Positions 24,755 to 33,959 of a DNA stretch of 64,000 nucleotides are shown piece after piece. Position 1 is the first letter of the stretch. Every line of letters starts with the position of its first letter. Below the pieces are notes generated by a model. The model was not told where the DNA came from. It saw only the letters and a list, made by a program, of their open reading frames with translations, and made no database searches. The translations under genes and the position numbers were made by a program. This stretch comes from Corynebacterium falsenii (GTDB taxonomy: Bacteria; Actinomycetota; Actinomycetes; Mycobacteriales; Mycobacteriaceae): assembly GCA_001054945.1 (NCBI GenBank), contig JVKJ01000005.1, forward strand, positions 62,001-126,000, read 5' to 3'.

Positions 24755-25273
24755 CTAGGACACGTCCTCCAGGACCCGCCCCGCGTAGTCACGAACGAAA
24801 TCCGTGTCTGCCCCTGCCTGTCGGGCAGCAGCCTCGATCACGTCCTGCAGATCGGACTTTTCCTCGTCTTCGAGCAGCGCGTCCTCATGCTCGTGGGAGA
24901 GCTCCGCCAGCCGGCGGATATCCACCACAATCGCGGCAGCGATGGCAGCCGACAGCGTGTCCGGCACGTCGTCGTCCTCCTCTCCCCCCTCCGTAGAATC
25001 CCCATCGTGCACGGTGATCCCCGCGGCCTGCGCGATTCCCACCTGCTCCTCGGCGGAGCGGGCAGCGACCTGCCCAATGCGGTCGATCATGGCATCGACA
25101 ATCGTGGCGCATTCCTTCACCACGTCTTCTGGGTATGGGGGCTCCCAGAATTCTTTGTCCTCATCGCGCAGGTAGCTGCCACTGGCCATGGATTGCAGGT
25201 TGTCAATAAAGGTGGTGCGTGCTTCTTCCGTGGTGAGGGATGCCACTGTGGTGCCTTTCGGTGTGGTGGTCAA
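24755..25273 (-). CDS. Conserved acidic helical protein of unknown function
   Basis: The product is 172 residues, strongly acidic and predicted mostly helical, with an acidic low-complexity stretch (GDSTEGGEEDDDVPD, about residues 91-105) in the middle. It has no membrane segment and no motif I recognise. The C-terminal half (ELSHEHEDALLEDEEKSDLQDVIEAAARQAGADTDFV) looks like a helical bundle. It follows mshC by 20 bases on the same strand, so co-transcription is likely. A start a few codons later (around VASLTTEEA) is possible. No function is proposed. Confidence 0.6.
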   Translation of the reverse strand: MTTTPKGTTVASLTTEEARTTFIDNLQSMASGSYLRDEDKEFWEPPYPEDVVKECATIVDAMIDRIGQVAARSAEEQVGIAQAAGITVHDGDSTEGGEEDDDVPDTLSAAIAAAIVVDIRRLAELSHEHEDALLEDEEKSDLQDVIEAAARQAGADTDFVRDYAGRVLEDVS

Positions 25274-25293
25274 CGTGCACGGCCAGTGTAGCC

Positions 25294-26607
25294 CTAGAGC
25301 TTGACTCCCAGCAGCGCATCGATGTGGTCGCGGATGAGGTGTGCGGGCTGGGATCCCTCGCCGTCGGGTGATGGTCCCTGGGTGTGGACGCCACTGTCTG
25401 CCTCATTGCCGTGGGAAGTTGCCGGTGACTGTTCGGCCCACGTGTCCAACTGCTCCAATGCGGCTGGGGTGTCAAGGTCGTCGGCCAGGTGCTGGGCAAC
25501 CGTGGTGACGAGTTTCTCGGCTTCTTCGGCGGTGGTCGTGCCCGCTGCGAGGGCCTGTCGCCACCGAGCGAGACGCTCCTCGGCAGAGGCCAGGATCGCA
25601 TCAGACCAGTCGCGATCATCCCGGTAGTGCCCAGCGAACACCCCCAGACGGATGGCGGAGGGCTCATGCCCTGCCCCACGGAGTTTGTGGACGAAGACAA
25701 GGTTGCCCAAAGACTTGCTCATCTTCGTGCCTTCGAGGCCGATCATGCCTGTGTGGACGTAGTGGTCGGCCATGCGATGTACATCGTGGGCAGCCTCGGC
25801 GTGCGCCGCGCTGAACTCGTGATGCGGAAAGCGCAGGTCGATGCCTCCGCCTTGGATCGCGAAAGTGGGGCCCAGGCGATTGGTGGCGATGGCGGAGCAC
25901 TCAATGTGCCAGCCGGGACGGCCGGGACCGAAAGGAGCCTCCCAGCGGGGCTCGCCCTTGCGATGAGCTCGCCACAACAATGCATCCATCGGGTGGCGCT
26001 TTCCGGGGCGATCCGGGTCACCGCCGCGCTCGGCGAAGAACTTCTCCATGGTTGCCGTGTTGTAGCGGGATTCGTAACCGAATTGCTGGGTAAATGTGTA
26101 GTCCGCGTAGATGTCCGGATAGTCATCGTCGTCTAACTGGTAGGCCGCCCCGCGGTCCAGGAGGAGCTGCACCATGTCGACGACCTCCCCCACTGACTCG
26201 ACTGCGCCGATGTAGTCACGAGGTGGAATCACCCCCAGTTCGGTCATGTCGGAGCGAAACAGGTTTGTCTGATCGTCGCCCAGCTCCTTCCAGTCCACTC
26301 CATCTCGCTCGGCGCGTTCAAACAGCGGATCGTCCACGTCGGTGACGTTCTGGACGTAGTGGACGTTATGCCCGGCTGCGCGGAGGTATCGATTGATCAG
26401 ATCAAAGGTCAGGTAGGTCGCTGCATGGCCCAGGTGTGTTGAGTCATAGGGCGTGATCCCGCACACGTAGATCCCCACCTCGTCAGTGGATGTGGGGATC
26501 TTCACGGCGCGTGTCGTGTCATCCGCCGTGTCGTACAGCGTCAATGCCGGCAGCTGCACAGCGTGGGAAGAAAGGGACGGGATCTGCGGATTCGGCCATG
26601 ACTGCAT
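25294..26607 (-). CDS. mshC: Mycothiol synthesis ligase MshC (Cys:GlcN-Ins ligase)
   Basis: MshC joins cysteine to glucosaminyl-inositol in an ATP-dependent step of mycothiol synthesis. The 437-residue protein has the Cys-tRNA-synthetase-like fold: [10 protein letters not shown] start shared with mycobacterial MshC, ICGI-like [16 protein letters not shown] at residues 48-62, zinc ligands including HIECSAIA, and KMSKSLGN for ATP. It is distinguished from CysS by its shorter length and its own N terminus. A Gly/Ser/Asp-rich insert lies before the last helix (around residues 392-420). Confidence 0.95.
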   Translation of the reverse strand: MQSWPNPQIPSLSSHAVQLPALTLYDTADDTTRAVKIPTSTDEVGIYVCGITPYDSTHLGHAATYLTFDLINRYLRAAGHNVHYVQNVTDVDDPLFERAERDGVDWKELGDDQTNLFRSDMTELGVIPPRDYIGAVESVGEVVDMVQLLLDRGAAYQLDDDDYPDIYADYTFTQQFGYESRYNTATMEKFFAERGGDPDRPGKRHPMDALLWRAHRKGEPRWEAPFGPGRPGWHIECSAIATNRLGPTFAIQGGGIDLRFPHHEFSAAHAEAAHDVHRMADHYVHTGMIGLEGTKMSKSLGNLVFVHKLRGAGHEPSAIRLGVFAGHYRDDRDWSDAILASAEERLARWRQALAAGTTTAEEAEKLVTTVAQHLADDLDTPAALEQLDTWAEQSPATSHGNEADSGVHTQGPSPDGEGSQPAHLIRDHIDALLGVKL

Positions 26608-26630
26608 GGCGCCCCAGTTTAGGGCATCAG

Positions 26631-27479
26631 TTATGCCTGGAGCACACCGAAGCCGAGAAGTGCCATCACCAACAGGCCGACCGGGATGCGCCAGAGGGCA
26701 AACCAGCTAAAGGAGTGGTGGGATACGAACTTCAGCAACCATGCGATGGAGGCGTAGCCCACCACGAATGCGATGGCCGTGCCGACGATCAGCTGAGCGC
26801 CTGACGCTGCCTGGCCAGAAGACGGGCTCAGCGCATCTGGAAGTGAGAACACGCCTGCTGCGAAGACCGCGGGGATGGCCAGCAGGAACGAAAAGCGCGT
26901 TGCTACCTCGCGGTCCAGGTTCAAAAACAGCCCGGCCGACACCGTGCCGCCAGACCGGGACACGCCCGGAATCAGGGCCAGGCACTGCGCGAAGCCCATG
27001 ATGATCGCATCCTTCATCGTCAGTTGCTCGTAATTTCGCGAGTGGCGCCCCAGCCGCTCGGCGGCCATGAAGACGAAAGAGAAAAGAACGAGCATAGCCG
27101 CGGTAATCCACAGGTTCCGCAGTGCGCTACGGATGGCGTCCTCAAACAAGTAGCCCAGGATCGCGATGGGCAGCGTGCCCGCGATAACCATCCAGCCCAT
27201 GCGGTATTCCAATCCCCGCTTCGCGCGATTGCCCAGCCCCTTGAGCCAGCCGGTGGCGATGTTCCAGATGTCTTTCGCGAAGAACACCAGCACGGCCAGC
27301 TCCGTGCCCAGCTGAATCACAGCGGTGAACGAGGCGCCTGCGTCCTCGCCCCAGAAGAGCTGGGAAACGATACGAAGGTGACCCGAGGAAGAAACGGGAA
27401 GGAATTCCGTCAATCCTTGGACGATGGACAAGATGATCGTCTGTGCCCATGAAATATCAGTTGTCATGAGCCAGGACAT
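26631..27479 (-). CDS. uppP: Undecaprenyl-diphosphatase UppP (BacA)
   Basis: This integral membrane enzyme of 282 residues recycles undecaprenyl diphosphate for peptidoglycan and other envelope polymers. Both signature regions are present: [17 protein letters not shown] (residues ~20-36) and [20 protein letters not shown] (~165-185), plus about seven or eight membrane segments. ATG codons at 27479 and 27467 are both possible and neither has a clear Shine-Dalgarno. It lies upstream of mshC on the same strand. Confidence 0.95.
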   Translation of the reverse strand: MSWLMTTDISWAQTIILSIVQGLTEFLPVSSSGHLRIVSQLFWGEDAGASFTAVIQLGTELAVLVFFAKDIWNIATGWLKGLGNRAKRGLEYRMGWMVIAGTLPIAILGYLFEDAIRSALRNLWITAAMLVLFSFVFMAAERLGRHSRNYEQLTMKDAIIMGFAQCLALIPGVSRSGGTVSAGLFLNLDREVATRFSFLLAIPAVFAAGVFSLPDALSPSSGQAASGAQLIVGTAIAFVVGYASIAWLLKFVSHHSFSWFALWRIPVGLLVMALLGFGVLQA

Positions 27480-27519
27480 TACACCGGAAACCCGCTGCTA
27501 CCTACTGTGAACACGGGTG

Positions 27520-27525
27520 TAAAAT
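27520..27525 (+). promoter_or_regulatory. Candidate -10 for the lipoprotein-pyrD unit
   Basis: TAAAAT lies 37 bases upstream of the GTG start of the lipoprotein gene, in the 82-base gap between divergent uppP and the lipoprotein. No good -35 hexamer is seen at 16-18 bases. Confidence 0.35.
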
Positions 27526-27561
27526 GCGGTGATTTTTGGGGCAACTGGTAGCGTTATTTCT

Positions 27562-28710
27562 GTGAAATCGCACGTAGACGGACGGTGGAAAAAGGCCTCG
27601 GCGGGCGTGCTCGCCGGCGCATTCGCAGTGACCGGGCTGGTGGCCTGCTCGACTGGAGAGGACGCTAGCGCGCCGAAGGACACGTCGACCACGGAATCGC
27701 AGGCCGCGGGCCAACCGGTTCGGCCCATGGACTCGCCGCAGGCTCAGCCGAATCTGCCCGGCGACACTGGCAAGGGAATCCGCGTGAAGGATGTTGCGCG
27801 CGTCGGAGCAAACGACCCAGCAGCACCCATCGCGGTCCTCTCGGACAATCAGCTTCGCATCGGACCCGTGTCTGCGGCGTCGGATCTCTTGTCTGCTTCC
27901 GCGGGGCGCGGGATTGTCACGGTCACGTTGCCCAAGGGGTGCACGGATCTCAATACCAGCGCTGCGGGGGTGACCGTCGCGTGCGACACGGTGGTCAAGG
28001 ACGTCGATAAGAAGGGTAAGGAGCTGCATTCCTTGGACGTTCCCGAGCGTGCCACCAGTGCTGTCTTCGCCAAAGATGGGACCGCCGCCGTGGGGCAGCC
28101 CGGTACGGACAAACTGGCTGTGATCTCCCCCGGTGGTGAGAAAAAGGCCTTTACTGTGTCCAATTCCACCGACGAGCTGGTCCTGATGAACGGTGATAGT
28201 GAGAAGCTGGCAGCCATCGACCACGGTCAAACCCGCGTGAGCGACGTGTCCATGCAGGACAAAGCTCTGAACGCTGCGCTGCGCATTGGCCAGGGTGTCG
28301 GGACAGTTGCCAACGGCCGGGGAGATGACGGGGTGCTCATCGCGTCGGACGCGCACCAGGATCAATTGCAAATGTTCACGCTCACGGATGTTGTGCGGAT
28401 GCACCAGGCCGCGCCCACCGGGCCGGGTCCGTGGGGGGTCACCTGGGATTCTGGACGCCACCTCGCGTGGGTCTCCACCACCGGCGACAACATGCTGAAA
28501 GGCTACAGCGTTGACCAGGGCACTCCCCTGGCCAAGGCTGCTGTGCCTACGATCGCTTCTGTCCGACACATCATCGATGGGGCTGATGGTGAGGTGCTCT
28601 TGCTTTCCGGCGATGGTCACTGGCAGAAGTTGGACAAGAAGCAGATTCAATCTGCCTTGGATAAGGGTGCGCCTGGAGCTGAAGAGTTTCCGGTAAAAGT
28701 GGATAGCTAG
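27562..28710 (+). CDS. Secreted lipoprotein of unknown function, beta-propeller-like
   Basis: About 382 residues from the GTG at 27562. The N terminus is a lipoprotein signal: basic region (KSHVDGRWKK), hydrophobic core (ASAGVLAGAFAVTGLV) and lipobox LVAC, with Cys near residue 29. A disordered Ser/Thr/Pro/Gln-rich linker follows. The remainder has repeated strand-turn segments (for instance ISPGGEKKAFTVSNSTDELVLM, GPWGVTWDSGRHLAWVSTTGDNML, SVRHIIDGADGEVLLLSGDGHWQ) suggesting a WD40/YVTN-type propeller. The function is unknown. It ends 32 bases before pyrD. Confidence 0.7.
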   Translation: MKSHVDGRWKKASAGVLAGAFAVTGLVACSTGEDASAPKDTSTTESQAAGQPVRPMDSPQAQPNLPGDTGKGIRVKDVARVGANDPAAPIAVLSDNQLRIGPVSAASDLLSASAGRGIVTVTLPKGCTDLNTSAAGVTVACDTVVKDVDKKGKELHSLDVPERATSAVFAKDGTAAVGQPGTDKLAVISPGGEKKAFTVSNSTDELVLMNGDSEKLAAIDHGQTRVSDVSMQDKALNAALRIGQGVGTVANGRGDDGVLIASDAHQDQLQMFTLTDVVRMHQAAPTGPGPWGVTWDSGRHLAWVSTTGDNMLKGYSVDQGTPLAKAAVPTIASVRHIIDGADGEVLLLSGDGHWQKLDKKQIQSALDKGAPGAEEFPVKVDS

Positions 28711-28742
28711 CTAATTCCGCGCGGTTGGAAAAGGAGAATGTG

Positions 28743-29858
28743 ATGGCGGGCGTAATGGAGAGCATTCGGAAATCGTCGTACCGATGGCTGCTGAAAGGCA
28801 TGTTTCGCATGTCGCCCGAGCAGATTCACCGGTACATGACTGAGGGGCTGACCGCTGCGGCTGGATCGCCGGCGACACTCACAGCGCTGCGGAAAGCGCT
28901 GGTTGTGGAGGACGCGGTGTTGTCGCAGCAGGTAGCGGGCTTGACGTTCCCACGACCGTTGGGGCTTGCGGCGGGTTTTGATAAGGACGCAACAGCAGCC
29001 GACGTGTGGGGGGCAGTTGGCTTCGGATACGCCGAAGTTGGCACAGTGACCGCGTTGCAGCAACCGGGAAACCCGTCTCCTCGACTATTCCGCCTCCCCG
29101 AAGATCGGGCGATTCTGAACCGCATGGGCTTCAATAACGCTGGTTCACTCGCCGCAGCACAAAAGTTACGGCGCCGGCGTTGCGCGGAGCCGATCGGTGT
29201 AAACCTGGGTAAGTCCAAGTTGACCACTCCAGCTGCCGCGCCGAACGACTATCGCCAATCTGCTCGCCATGTTCGTAACGTGGCTGATTACCTGGTCATT
29301 AACGTCTCATCTCCCAACACTCCTGGGCTCCGTGATTTGCAAGCGGTGGAGAGCCTCCGGCCGATTGTGGCCGCTGTTCAGGAAGTCAGTGACCTGCCTC
29401 TGTTCGTGAAAATCGCGCCTGATTTGCGGGATGAAGATGTTTTGGCCGTCACCGACCTGGCTATAGAACTGGGAGTGACCGGGCTCATCGCGACGAATAC
29501 GACTATTAGCCGCGAAGGATTGAAGACTAACCCCTCATATGTTGAACAGCTCGGAGCCGGAGGGATTTCTGGCGCACCAGTGGCCACACGCTCCCTGGAT
29601 GTGCTCAAGCTCATCGCCAATCGGGCGTCGGGGCGCCTGGTCCTTATCTCCGTTGGCGGGATCGAAACACCACAGCAAGCGTGGGAACGCATAGCGGCTG
29701 GAGCAACCCTGTTGCAGGGATACACCGGGCTTATTTATGGCGGCCCCGATTGGATTCGGGATATTCACCTCGGGATCGCACAGCAGACACGGGCGCACGG
29801 CTTTTCATCTCTGGCCGAGGCCGTGGGCTGCCAACTGCCGTGGAAGAACCAGGGGTAG
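28743..29858 (+). CDS. pyrD: Dihydroorotate dehydrogenase (quinone), class 2
   Basis: Oxidises dihydroorotate to orotate in pyrimidine synthesis, passing electrons to quinone. The 371-residue protein has the membrane-associating N-terminal helices of class 2 enzymes (SYRWLLKGMFRMSPEQIHRYMTEGL), then the FMN barrel: GLAAGFDKDA, NRMGFNNAG, VINVSSPNTPGLRDLQ (with the catalytic Ser), FVKIAPDL, and GGIETPQQAWERIAAGATLLQGYTGLIYGGP. AAGGAG at 28731-28736 supports the ATG at 28743 over the earlier TTG. Confidence 0.96.
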   Translation: MAGVMESIRKSSYRWLLKGMFRMSPEQIHRYMTEGLTAAAGSPATLTALRKALVVEDAVLSQQVAGLTFPRPLGLAAGFDKDATAADVWGAVGFGYAEVGTVTALQQPGNPSPRLFRLPEDRAILNRMGFNNAGSLAAAQKLRRRRCAEPIGVNLGKSKLTTPAAAPNDYRQSARHVRNVADYLVINVSSPNTPGLRDLQAVESLRPIVAAVQEVSDLPLFVKIAPDLRDEDVLAVTDLAIELGVTGLIATNTTISREGLKTNPSYVEQLGAGGISGAPVATRSLDVLKLIANRASGRLVLISVGGIETPQQAWERIAAGATLLQGYTGLIYGGPDWIRDIHLGIAQQTRAHGFSSLAEAVGCQLPWKNQG

Positions 29859-29893
29859 CTCTCAGGCTGCGTCAATTAACCCAAGAGCGGGAT

Positions 29894-30460
29894 TTAGTTT
29901 TCAGCCCAGCCCCACAGGATGCCCCGGGCTGTGGCCGCAAAGTTGAGGTTAAAGCCCAGCACTGTTGGGGTTGAACGGTCGTCAATGTCCAACTTCTTTC
30001 CCACAGCATGGACGGCGAAGATGTAGCGGTGCGGACCGTGGCCCTCTGGTGGCTTTGCCCCGTAGTAGCCTCGAGAGCCGCTATCGCCGCGGAGGGCCAC
30101 AGCTCCATCTGGCAGTCCCACCAGGTCATTATCACCCGCGCCAACCTCGAGACTGGTCACGTCCGCGGGGATGTTGAACACCGCCCAGTGCCAGAATCCA
30201 CTGGCAGTTGGCGCATCGGGGTCAAAACACGTCACGGCGTAGGTCTCCGTGCCTTCTGGCCCCTGATCCCATGAGAGTTGCGGCGAAATGTCGTTGCCGC
30301 CCAGCTGCTCATCGGGAAGTCGATCGCCATCGTTAAAGTTCTCGCTCTGCACCTGCAAAGCGGGCAGATTGGTCAATGGCGCATAGGGGTCGGGACCGGG
30401 GAATCGATCATCGACATAGCTCGGTGTGTGCGGATTGGTATTGGATCCGGTCTGAGTCAT
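29894..30460 (-). CDS. YbhB/YbcL-type Raf-kinase-inhibitor-like (PEBP) protein
   Basis: About 188 residues. The PEBP core is visible: LPDEQLGGNDISPQLSWDQGPEGTETYAVTCFDPDAPTASGFWHWAVFNIPADVTSLEVGAG, then GSRGYYGAKPPEGHGPHRYIFAVHAV. The DPDAP and GxHRY segments line the ligand pocket of the family. The biological role in bacteria is not settled. Starts at the ATG at 30460 or a GTG at 30469. It converges with pyrD, leaving 35 bases. Confidence 0.88.
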   Translation of the reverse strand: MTQTGSNTNPHTPSYVDDRFPGPDPYAPLTNLPALQVQSENFNDGDRLPDEQLGGNDISPQLSWDQGPEGTETYAVTCFDPDAPTASGFWHWAVFNIPADVTSLEVGAGDNDLVGLPDGAVALRGDSGSRGYYGAKPPEGHGPHRYIFAVHAVGKKLDIDDRSTPTVLGFNLNFAATARGILWGWAEN

Positions 30461-30654
30461 AAGCGCCACACTAACCTACTTCGCTATGCCTGCACAGTGA
30501 TTACTTATGGCTCAATAAATACTGGTGGGTGACGTTTCATAGCAATGGATTCGACCTTCATTTTCACGTGATCACCTGGGCGTTTTGTTAAATCACATCC
30601 GTGGCGCTAAGGTAATTTCCGTTGCAGTCGGAACTGACCGATTGTGCATACCCT

Positions 30655-30743
30655 GTCCGGGTGGCGGAATGGCAGACGCGCTAGCTTGAGGTGCTAGTGT
30701 CCTATTAACGGACGTGGGGGTTCAAGTCCCCCTCCGGACACCA
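30655..30743 (+). tRNA. tRNA-Leu (anticodon GAG)
   Basis: The sequence folds as a class II tRNA. The acceptor stem is GTCCGGG / TCCGGAC (one G-T pair at its base) with discriminator A and an encoded CCA end. The anticodon stem is CTAGC / GCTAG around the loop TTGAGGT, giving anticodon GAG. A variable arm of the length expected for Leu follows, then a T-loop with GGTTCAAGTCC. It would read CUC and CUU codons. The 185 bases between it and the PEBP gene hold nothing else that I can support. Confidence 0.96.
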
Positions 30744-30777
30744 CATTAATCATCTTCCCGCAGGAACAGTCTTCTCG

Positions 30778-31536
30778 GTGATGTCTTCCACTCCTCGCTC
30801 GCAACAATCCCAGGTAGCTCGAGCGTGGGGTGGTTTTCTTCGTTCTGGTCGCAAGCTCTTCCGCATGTGGTGGGGCTCTTCGCTCAAAACACGCATCTTG
30901 ACTATCGGCATTCCGGTGGCCCTGCTGCTCCTCGTCATGGTCATTCCCACTCCCCATACCGCGGTGATCCGATCATGGGTTGCTTCAACCGGTGGCTGGG
31001 CTCCCGCGACCTTTATCGCCCTCATGGTGGTTTTTACCCAGCTACCCCTCCCCCGCACGGCTTGGACAATCGCCGCAGGCGTGCTCTTCGGGGAGGTGAC
31101 CGGGAGCATCGTGGCGCTCATCGGTCTGGGGATATCCGCGTGCGTCTCCTTGCTCCTTGTCAGGATGCTCGGCCGCCCCTACGTCGAGAGGCGCACCCAC
31201 GGCGACCCCCGCATGGAAATGCTGCAGAGTATTTTGGCGTCGCGCGGCTGGGTGGCGGTTCTGGGGCTACGCATGGTTCCCGCGATTCCCTTCAGCATTC
31301 TCAATTACTCATGCGCGGTTAGCAGTATCCCCTTGGTGCCGTTCCTCTTCGCCACCATTGTGGGGTCGGCGCCGAATACCGTTGCCACCGTGATTGCTTC
31401 GGCTACGGTCGCGACAGGCGGCAGTCCATGGATCTTGGTGCTGTCAGTCGTCGTCGTGCTGTTTGGATTCGCACTGTCCGCCCGAGAATTCCGGAACTGG
31501 CGAGCCATGATGAAGAAGCAAGAGCAGGAGGACTAA
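30778..31536 (+). CDS. TVP38/TMEM64 (DedA-like) membrane protein
   Basis: The 252-residue integral membrane protein has a basic, soluble N terminus of about 35 residues and then five to six membrane segments. The VTT/SNARE-associated core is visible as LPLPRTAWTIAAGVLFGEVTGSIVALIGLGISACVSLLLVRMLGRPYVE and LRMVPAIPFSILNYSCAVSSIPLVPFLFATIVGSAPNTV. Members are linked to lipid scrambling or transport in other organisms; the substrate here is unknown. It starts 35 bases after the tRNA (GTG 30778 or ATG 30781) and ends three bases before the next gene, so the pair is probably one transcription unit. Confidence 0.85.
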   Translation: MMSSTPRSQQSQVARAWGGFLRSGRKLFRMWWGSSLKTRILTIGIPVALLLLVMVIPTPHTAVIRSWVASTGGWAPATFIALMVVFTQLPLPRTAWTIAAGVLFGEVTGSIVALIGLGISACVSLLLVRMLGRPYVERRTHGDPRMEMLQSILASRGWVAVLGLRMVPAIPFSILNYSCAVSSIPLVPFLFATIVGSAPNTVATVIASATVATGGSPWILVLSVVVVLFGFALSAREFRNWRAMMKKQEQED

Positions 31537-31538
31537 GC

Positions 31539-32180
31539 ATGTTCGCCATCTACGCGTCGTACCGTGGGCGGTCGCGCCGCCGCGCTGATTATGTGCGTGA
31601 CGTGGCGGATGCCCTGGCGAACTCCTCTGTTGTCGCCGACCTCGAACCCCTCGGAGTGGAAGACTTTCTGTGCCTGACCGAAGGTCCAGACGCCACCGGT
31701 GCCGTAGTCTTGAGCCTGCTTCAGGCGGGGGATTTCGCCATGGGGATCGGTGCCGTCGTGGATGATCCGGCTCAGGAATCAGACGCCGACCCGGAGGACA
31801 TCGATGCCGAACAATCCCGCCAGGAATTACTATCGGCAGCGCGCAGAGCGGTGTCCCCGCGTCATCGAGCAGGCCACATCGGAGTAAGGATTGAGCTGAG
31901 CGGCCCCGGCGGCGTTTTGGCCCCCGGGGCAGCCGCTCTGGTCTCGGAAGACATCGCTGCCTCCTTCACTCTTCTCGCGCACGTCCTCGCGCGGCGCACA
32001 GAGGAAGGCCGCGAGGCTACGGCGCTGCTGCGTGCTGGACACCTGCAAAGCGAAGCGGCAGAAATAGTCGGTATTTCAAAGCAAGCGATGAGTCAACGAC
32101 TGTCGGCTGCGGGGTGGCAAGCCGAGCAGGCGGGTTGGAACCTGGCGGTCCACATGCTCGCGCGGGTGGACGAAATTTAG
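31539..32180 (+). CDS. Helix-turn-helix protein, possibly SatD-like
   Basis: 213 residues from the ATG at 31539, with GGAG a few bases upstream. The first ~110 residues have an alpha/beta pattern (FAIYASYRGRSRRRADYVRDVADALAN...VEDFLCLTEGPDATGAVVLSLLQAGDFAMGIGAV) that faintly resembles SatD-type proteins. The C-terminal ~50 residues hold a clear HTH (QSEAAEIVGISKQAMSQRLSAAGWQ). I propose a DNA-binding regulator, with SatD similarity only as a hint. It is tightly linked to the TVP38 gene. Its TAG overlaps the stop of the convergent DUF3097 gene (TTAG). Confidence 0.6.
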   Translation: MFAIYASYRGRSRRRADYVRDVADALANSSVVADLEPLGVEDFLCLTEGPDATGAVVLSLLQAGDFAMGIGAVVDDPAQESDADPEDIDAEQSRQELLSAARRAVSPRHRAGHIGVRIELSGPGGVLAPGAAALVSEDIAASFTLLAHVLARRTEEGREATALLRAGHLQSEAAEIVGISKQAMSQRLSAAGWQAEQAGWNLAVHMLARVDEI

Positions 32181-33016
32181 AAGGCTGCCTCATCACCGAC
32201 GGTGACGAAGTCGATGAGGCGTTCCACCGCCCCCATCAGTGTGTAATCGATATCGCGGAAGGTCTTCACGCTGCTGTATACCTTGCGCCACCCGTCTTGT
32301 GGGCTTCCCCATCCCAACTCGCGGCACACGCCAGTTTTCCAGTCTTGCCCGCGCGGGATTTTTGGCCATTCCTTAATTCCCACGGATTGAGGTTTGACCG
32401 CCTCCCAAATGTCAATGTACGGGTGCCCTGTCACCATCACATGAGGCCCAACCCCCTGGGTCAAACGCATTTCCTTGGTTCCTTCGACTAAGTGATCTGC
32501 CAGGACCCCAACGCGTCGCTCAGCTGTGGGTCGGAACTGCTCGAGCATCGCTGGCAGGTTGTCCAGGCCCTCGATGTATTCGACCACCACCCCTTCAACT
32601 CGCAGGTCATGTCCCCACACTTTCTCGACAATGGCGGCGTCATGAACCCCCTCTACCCAAATCCGGGAGGGTGCGGCGACTTTGGGCGTGACCCCCTGGA
32701 CCTTCCGCGACCCGGAATTCGACATCTGCGCCTCCTGCGGCGGGAGCTGGTCCGCTACGTACCGGGTCAAAGTCACGCGCTGCCCCTCCAGCAGGAAACC
32801 CCCGTCCCGAAGCTTGAACAGTCGAGTCTTCCCATAGCGATCCTCGAGGCGCACGAAGTTGCCGTCAGCGGTCTTCTCCCCGCCAACGATGGCACCGACG
32901 AAATCGTCTGCCAGCACCTCCACCACCATGCCTGGCTCGGCTGGCACCTGCGGATACGTGGGTTGTGCATTCCGCGAATGACCGGCAAGGATGTCGCCAC
33001 TGTATCGATCGTGCAT
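32177..33016 (-). CDS. DUF3097 family protein
   Basis: The 279-residue product has the features of the actinobacterial DUF3097 family: a SH3/KOW-like small domain near the N terminus (VVEVLADDFVGAIVGGEKTADGNFVRLEDRYGKTRLFKL), then PSRIWVEGVHDAAIVEKVWGHDLRVEGVVVEYIEGLDNLPAMLEQF and LVEGTKEMRLTQGVG...HPYIDIWEAVKP. The middle segment recalls a Toprim fold (xEG/D...GxDN), suggesting contact with nucleic acid. No function is established. It is divergent from the unknown gene at 33090. Confidence 0.85.
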   Translation of the reverse strand: MHDRYSGDILAGHSRNAQPTYPQVPAEPGMVVEVLADDFVGAIVGGEKTADGNFVRLEDRYGKTRLFKLRDGGFLLEGQRVTLTRYVADQLPPQEAQMSNSGSRKVQGVTPKVAAPSRIWVEGVHDAAIVEKVWGHDLRVEGVVVEYIEGLDNLPAMLEQFRPTAERRVGVLADHLVEGTKEMRLTQGVGPHVMVTGHPYIDIWEAVKPQSVGIKEWPKIPRGQDWKTGVCRELGWGSPQDGWRKVYSSVKTFRDIDYTLMGAVERLIDFVTVGDEAAF

Positions 33017-33089
33017 GGTTCAGACCTCCTGCGTCGTCGCTGCCACTCGGAAATTGAAGCTGGACAGACTACAGCTTAGGGTAGGTGGA

Positions 33090-33920
33090 ATGTCATTCCC
33101 CGAGGCGGTCTCTCTCCGCGATCAACTGTGGTCTCCAGTGCAGAACACCGGGCTGTGGATGAGCTGGTGGCTCCACGGTGTGATTCCCGCGGATGCCCTG
33201 ATCGATGCGTTCCGCTCGGTTCAAGGTGGTCACCACCGCCTTATTATGGACGCCGACTCGGAACCGATGTGTCCCCCACCCTCCGCTTCTGGACTATCGG
33301 ATGTCCTGCGTGCGGCCAGATTGGTGACGGAGCAGGTTGACGTGACCGTCGAGTCCCGCCCGCTGGTGCAACTGGCACTAGCCGGGCCTGGTGATGTGCC
33401 TCCTCTGCCAGCGGGGACCGAGGGGGCGAAGGCCGTGGCGCAGGCCGGAGCGGGCCTGGTCTTGGCGGATGTGGACCCCGAAGTCTGCCACGTGCTCGTG
33501 CCCAAGCTCGTTGATAATTCTGTCGTGCACTGGCACTGGTACCGCACGGAAGGCACGGCGCCGAATATGTCGATCCATAGTCCGGGCGACGCGGATGCCC
33601 TGCTGCGTGAAGCTGTCAATTCGGCAGCTGATGGCGTCCATAATTCGGGGATGCCTGCGGTTCGAAACCACAACAAAGACCCCCACCTCGCGGTCGGGGT
33701 CTTGAGCAATGTCTTCGGGCTTCCAGGATTGCCTCCGGGGGTGTCCGGGAGGGCGGAGAAGCTCATGGCGCGCGCTGATACTGTCGCGGCCATCGTCGAG
33801 GTGACGCGGAGTTCGCGCGCGGGAGCGGGACTCGATCCCCATGTGCTCCCACTGCTCAGGGCCGTACGAATTGCCCGGTGTACGGCGGTGGATTATGCCC
33901 AGCGGGAGTTGCTCCGCTAG
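33090..33920 (+). CDS. Conserved hypothetical protein
   Basis: About 276 residues, alanine- and valine-rich, without membrane segments or a motif I recognise. The ATG at 33090 follows AGGTGG; the same frame is open further upstream but overlaps the DUF3097 start. WMSWWLHGVIPADALIDAFRSVQGGHH near residues 20-46 looks like a conserved N-terminal domain. Coding quality is good (strong GC3, long frame). It ends 39 bases before the convergent NlpC/P60 stop; its function is unknown. Confidence 0.7.
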   Translation: MSFPEAVSLRDQLWSPVQNTGLWMSWWLHGVIPADALIDAFRSVQGGHHRLIMDADSEPMCPPPSASGLSDVLRAARLVTEQVDVTVESRPLVQLALAGPGDVPPLPAGTEGAKAVAQAGAGLVLADVDPEVCHVLVPKLVDNSVVHWHWYRTEGTAPNMSIHSPGDADALLREAVNSAADGVHNSGMPAVRNHNKDPHLAVGVLSNVFGLPGLPPGVSGRAEKLMARADTVAAIVEVTRSSRAGAGLDPHVLPLLRAVRIARCTAVDYAQRELLR

Positions 33921-33959
33921 GCAGTGCAGCTTGGTGGGCGGGCTGGCAATCAGGGTTGA

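Noticed and set aside
27502..28650. A 382-codon leftward frame opposite the lipoprotein gene
   Set aside because: The plus-strand frame has a signal peptide with lipobox and a start with context; the opposite frame has none of these.
30655..30743. tRNA-Leu 3' end as a phage or island attachment site
   Set aside because: No integrase and no repeat of the tRNA 3' end is seen in the flanking sequence; the neighbouring genes are ordinary core genes.
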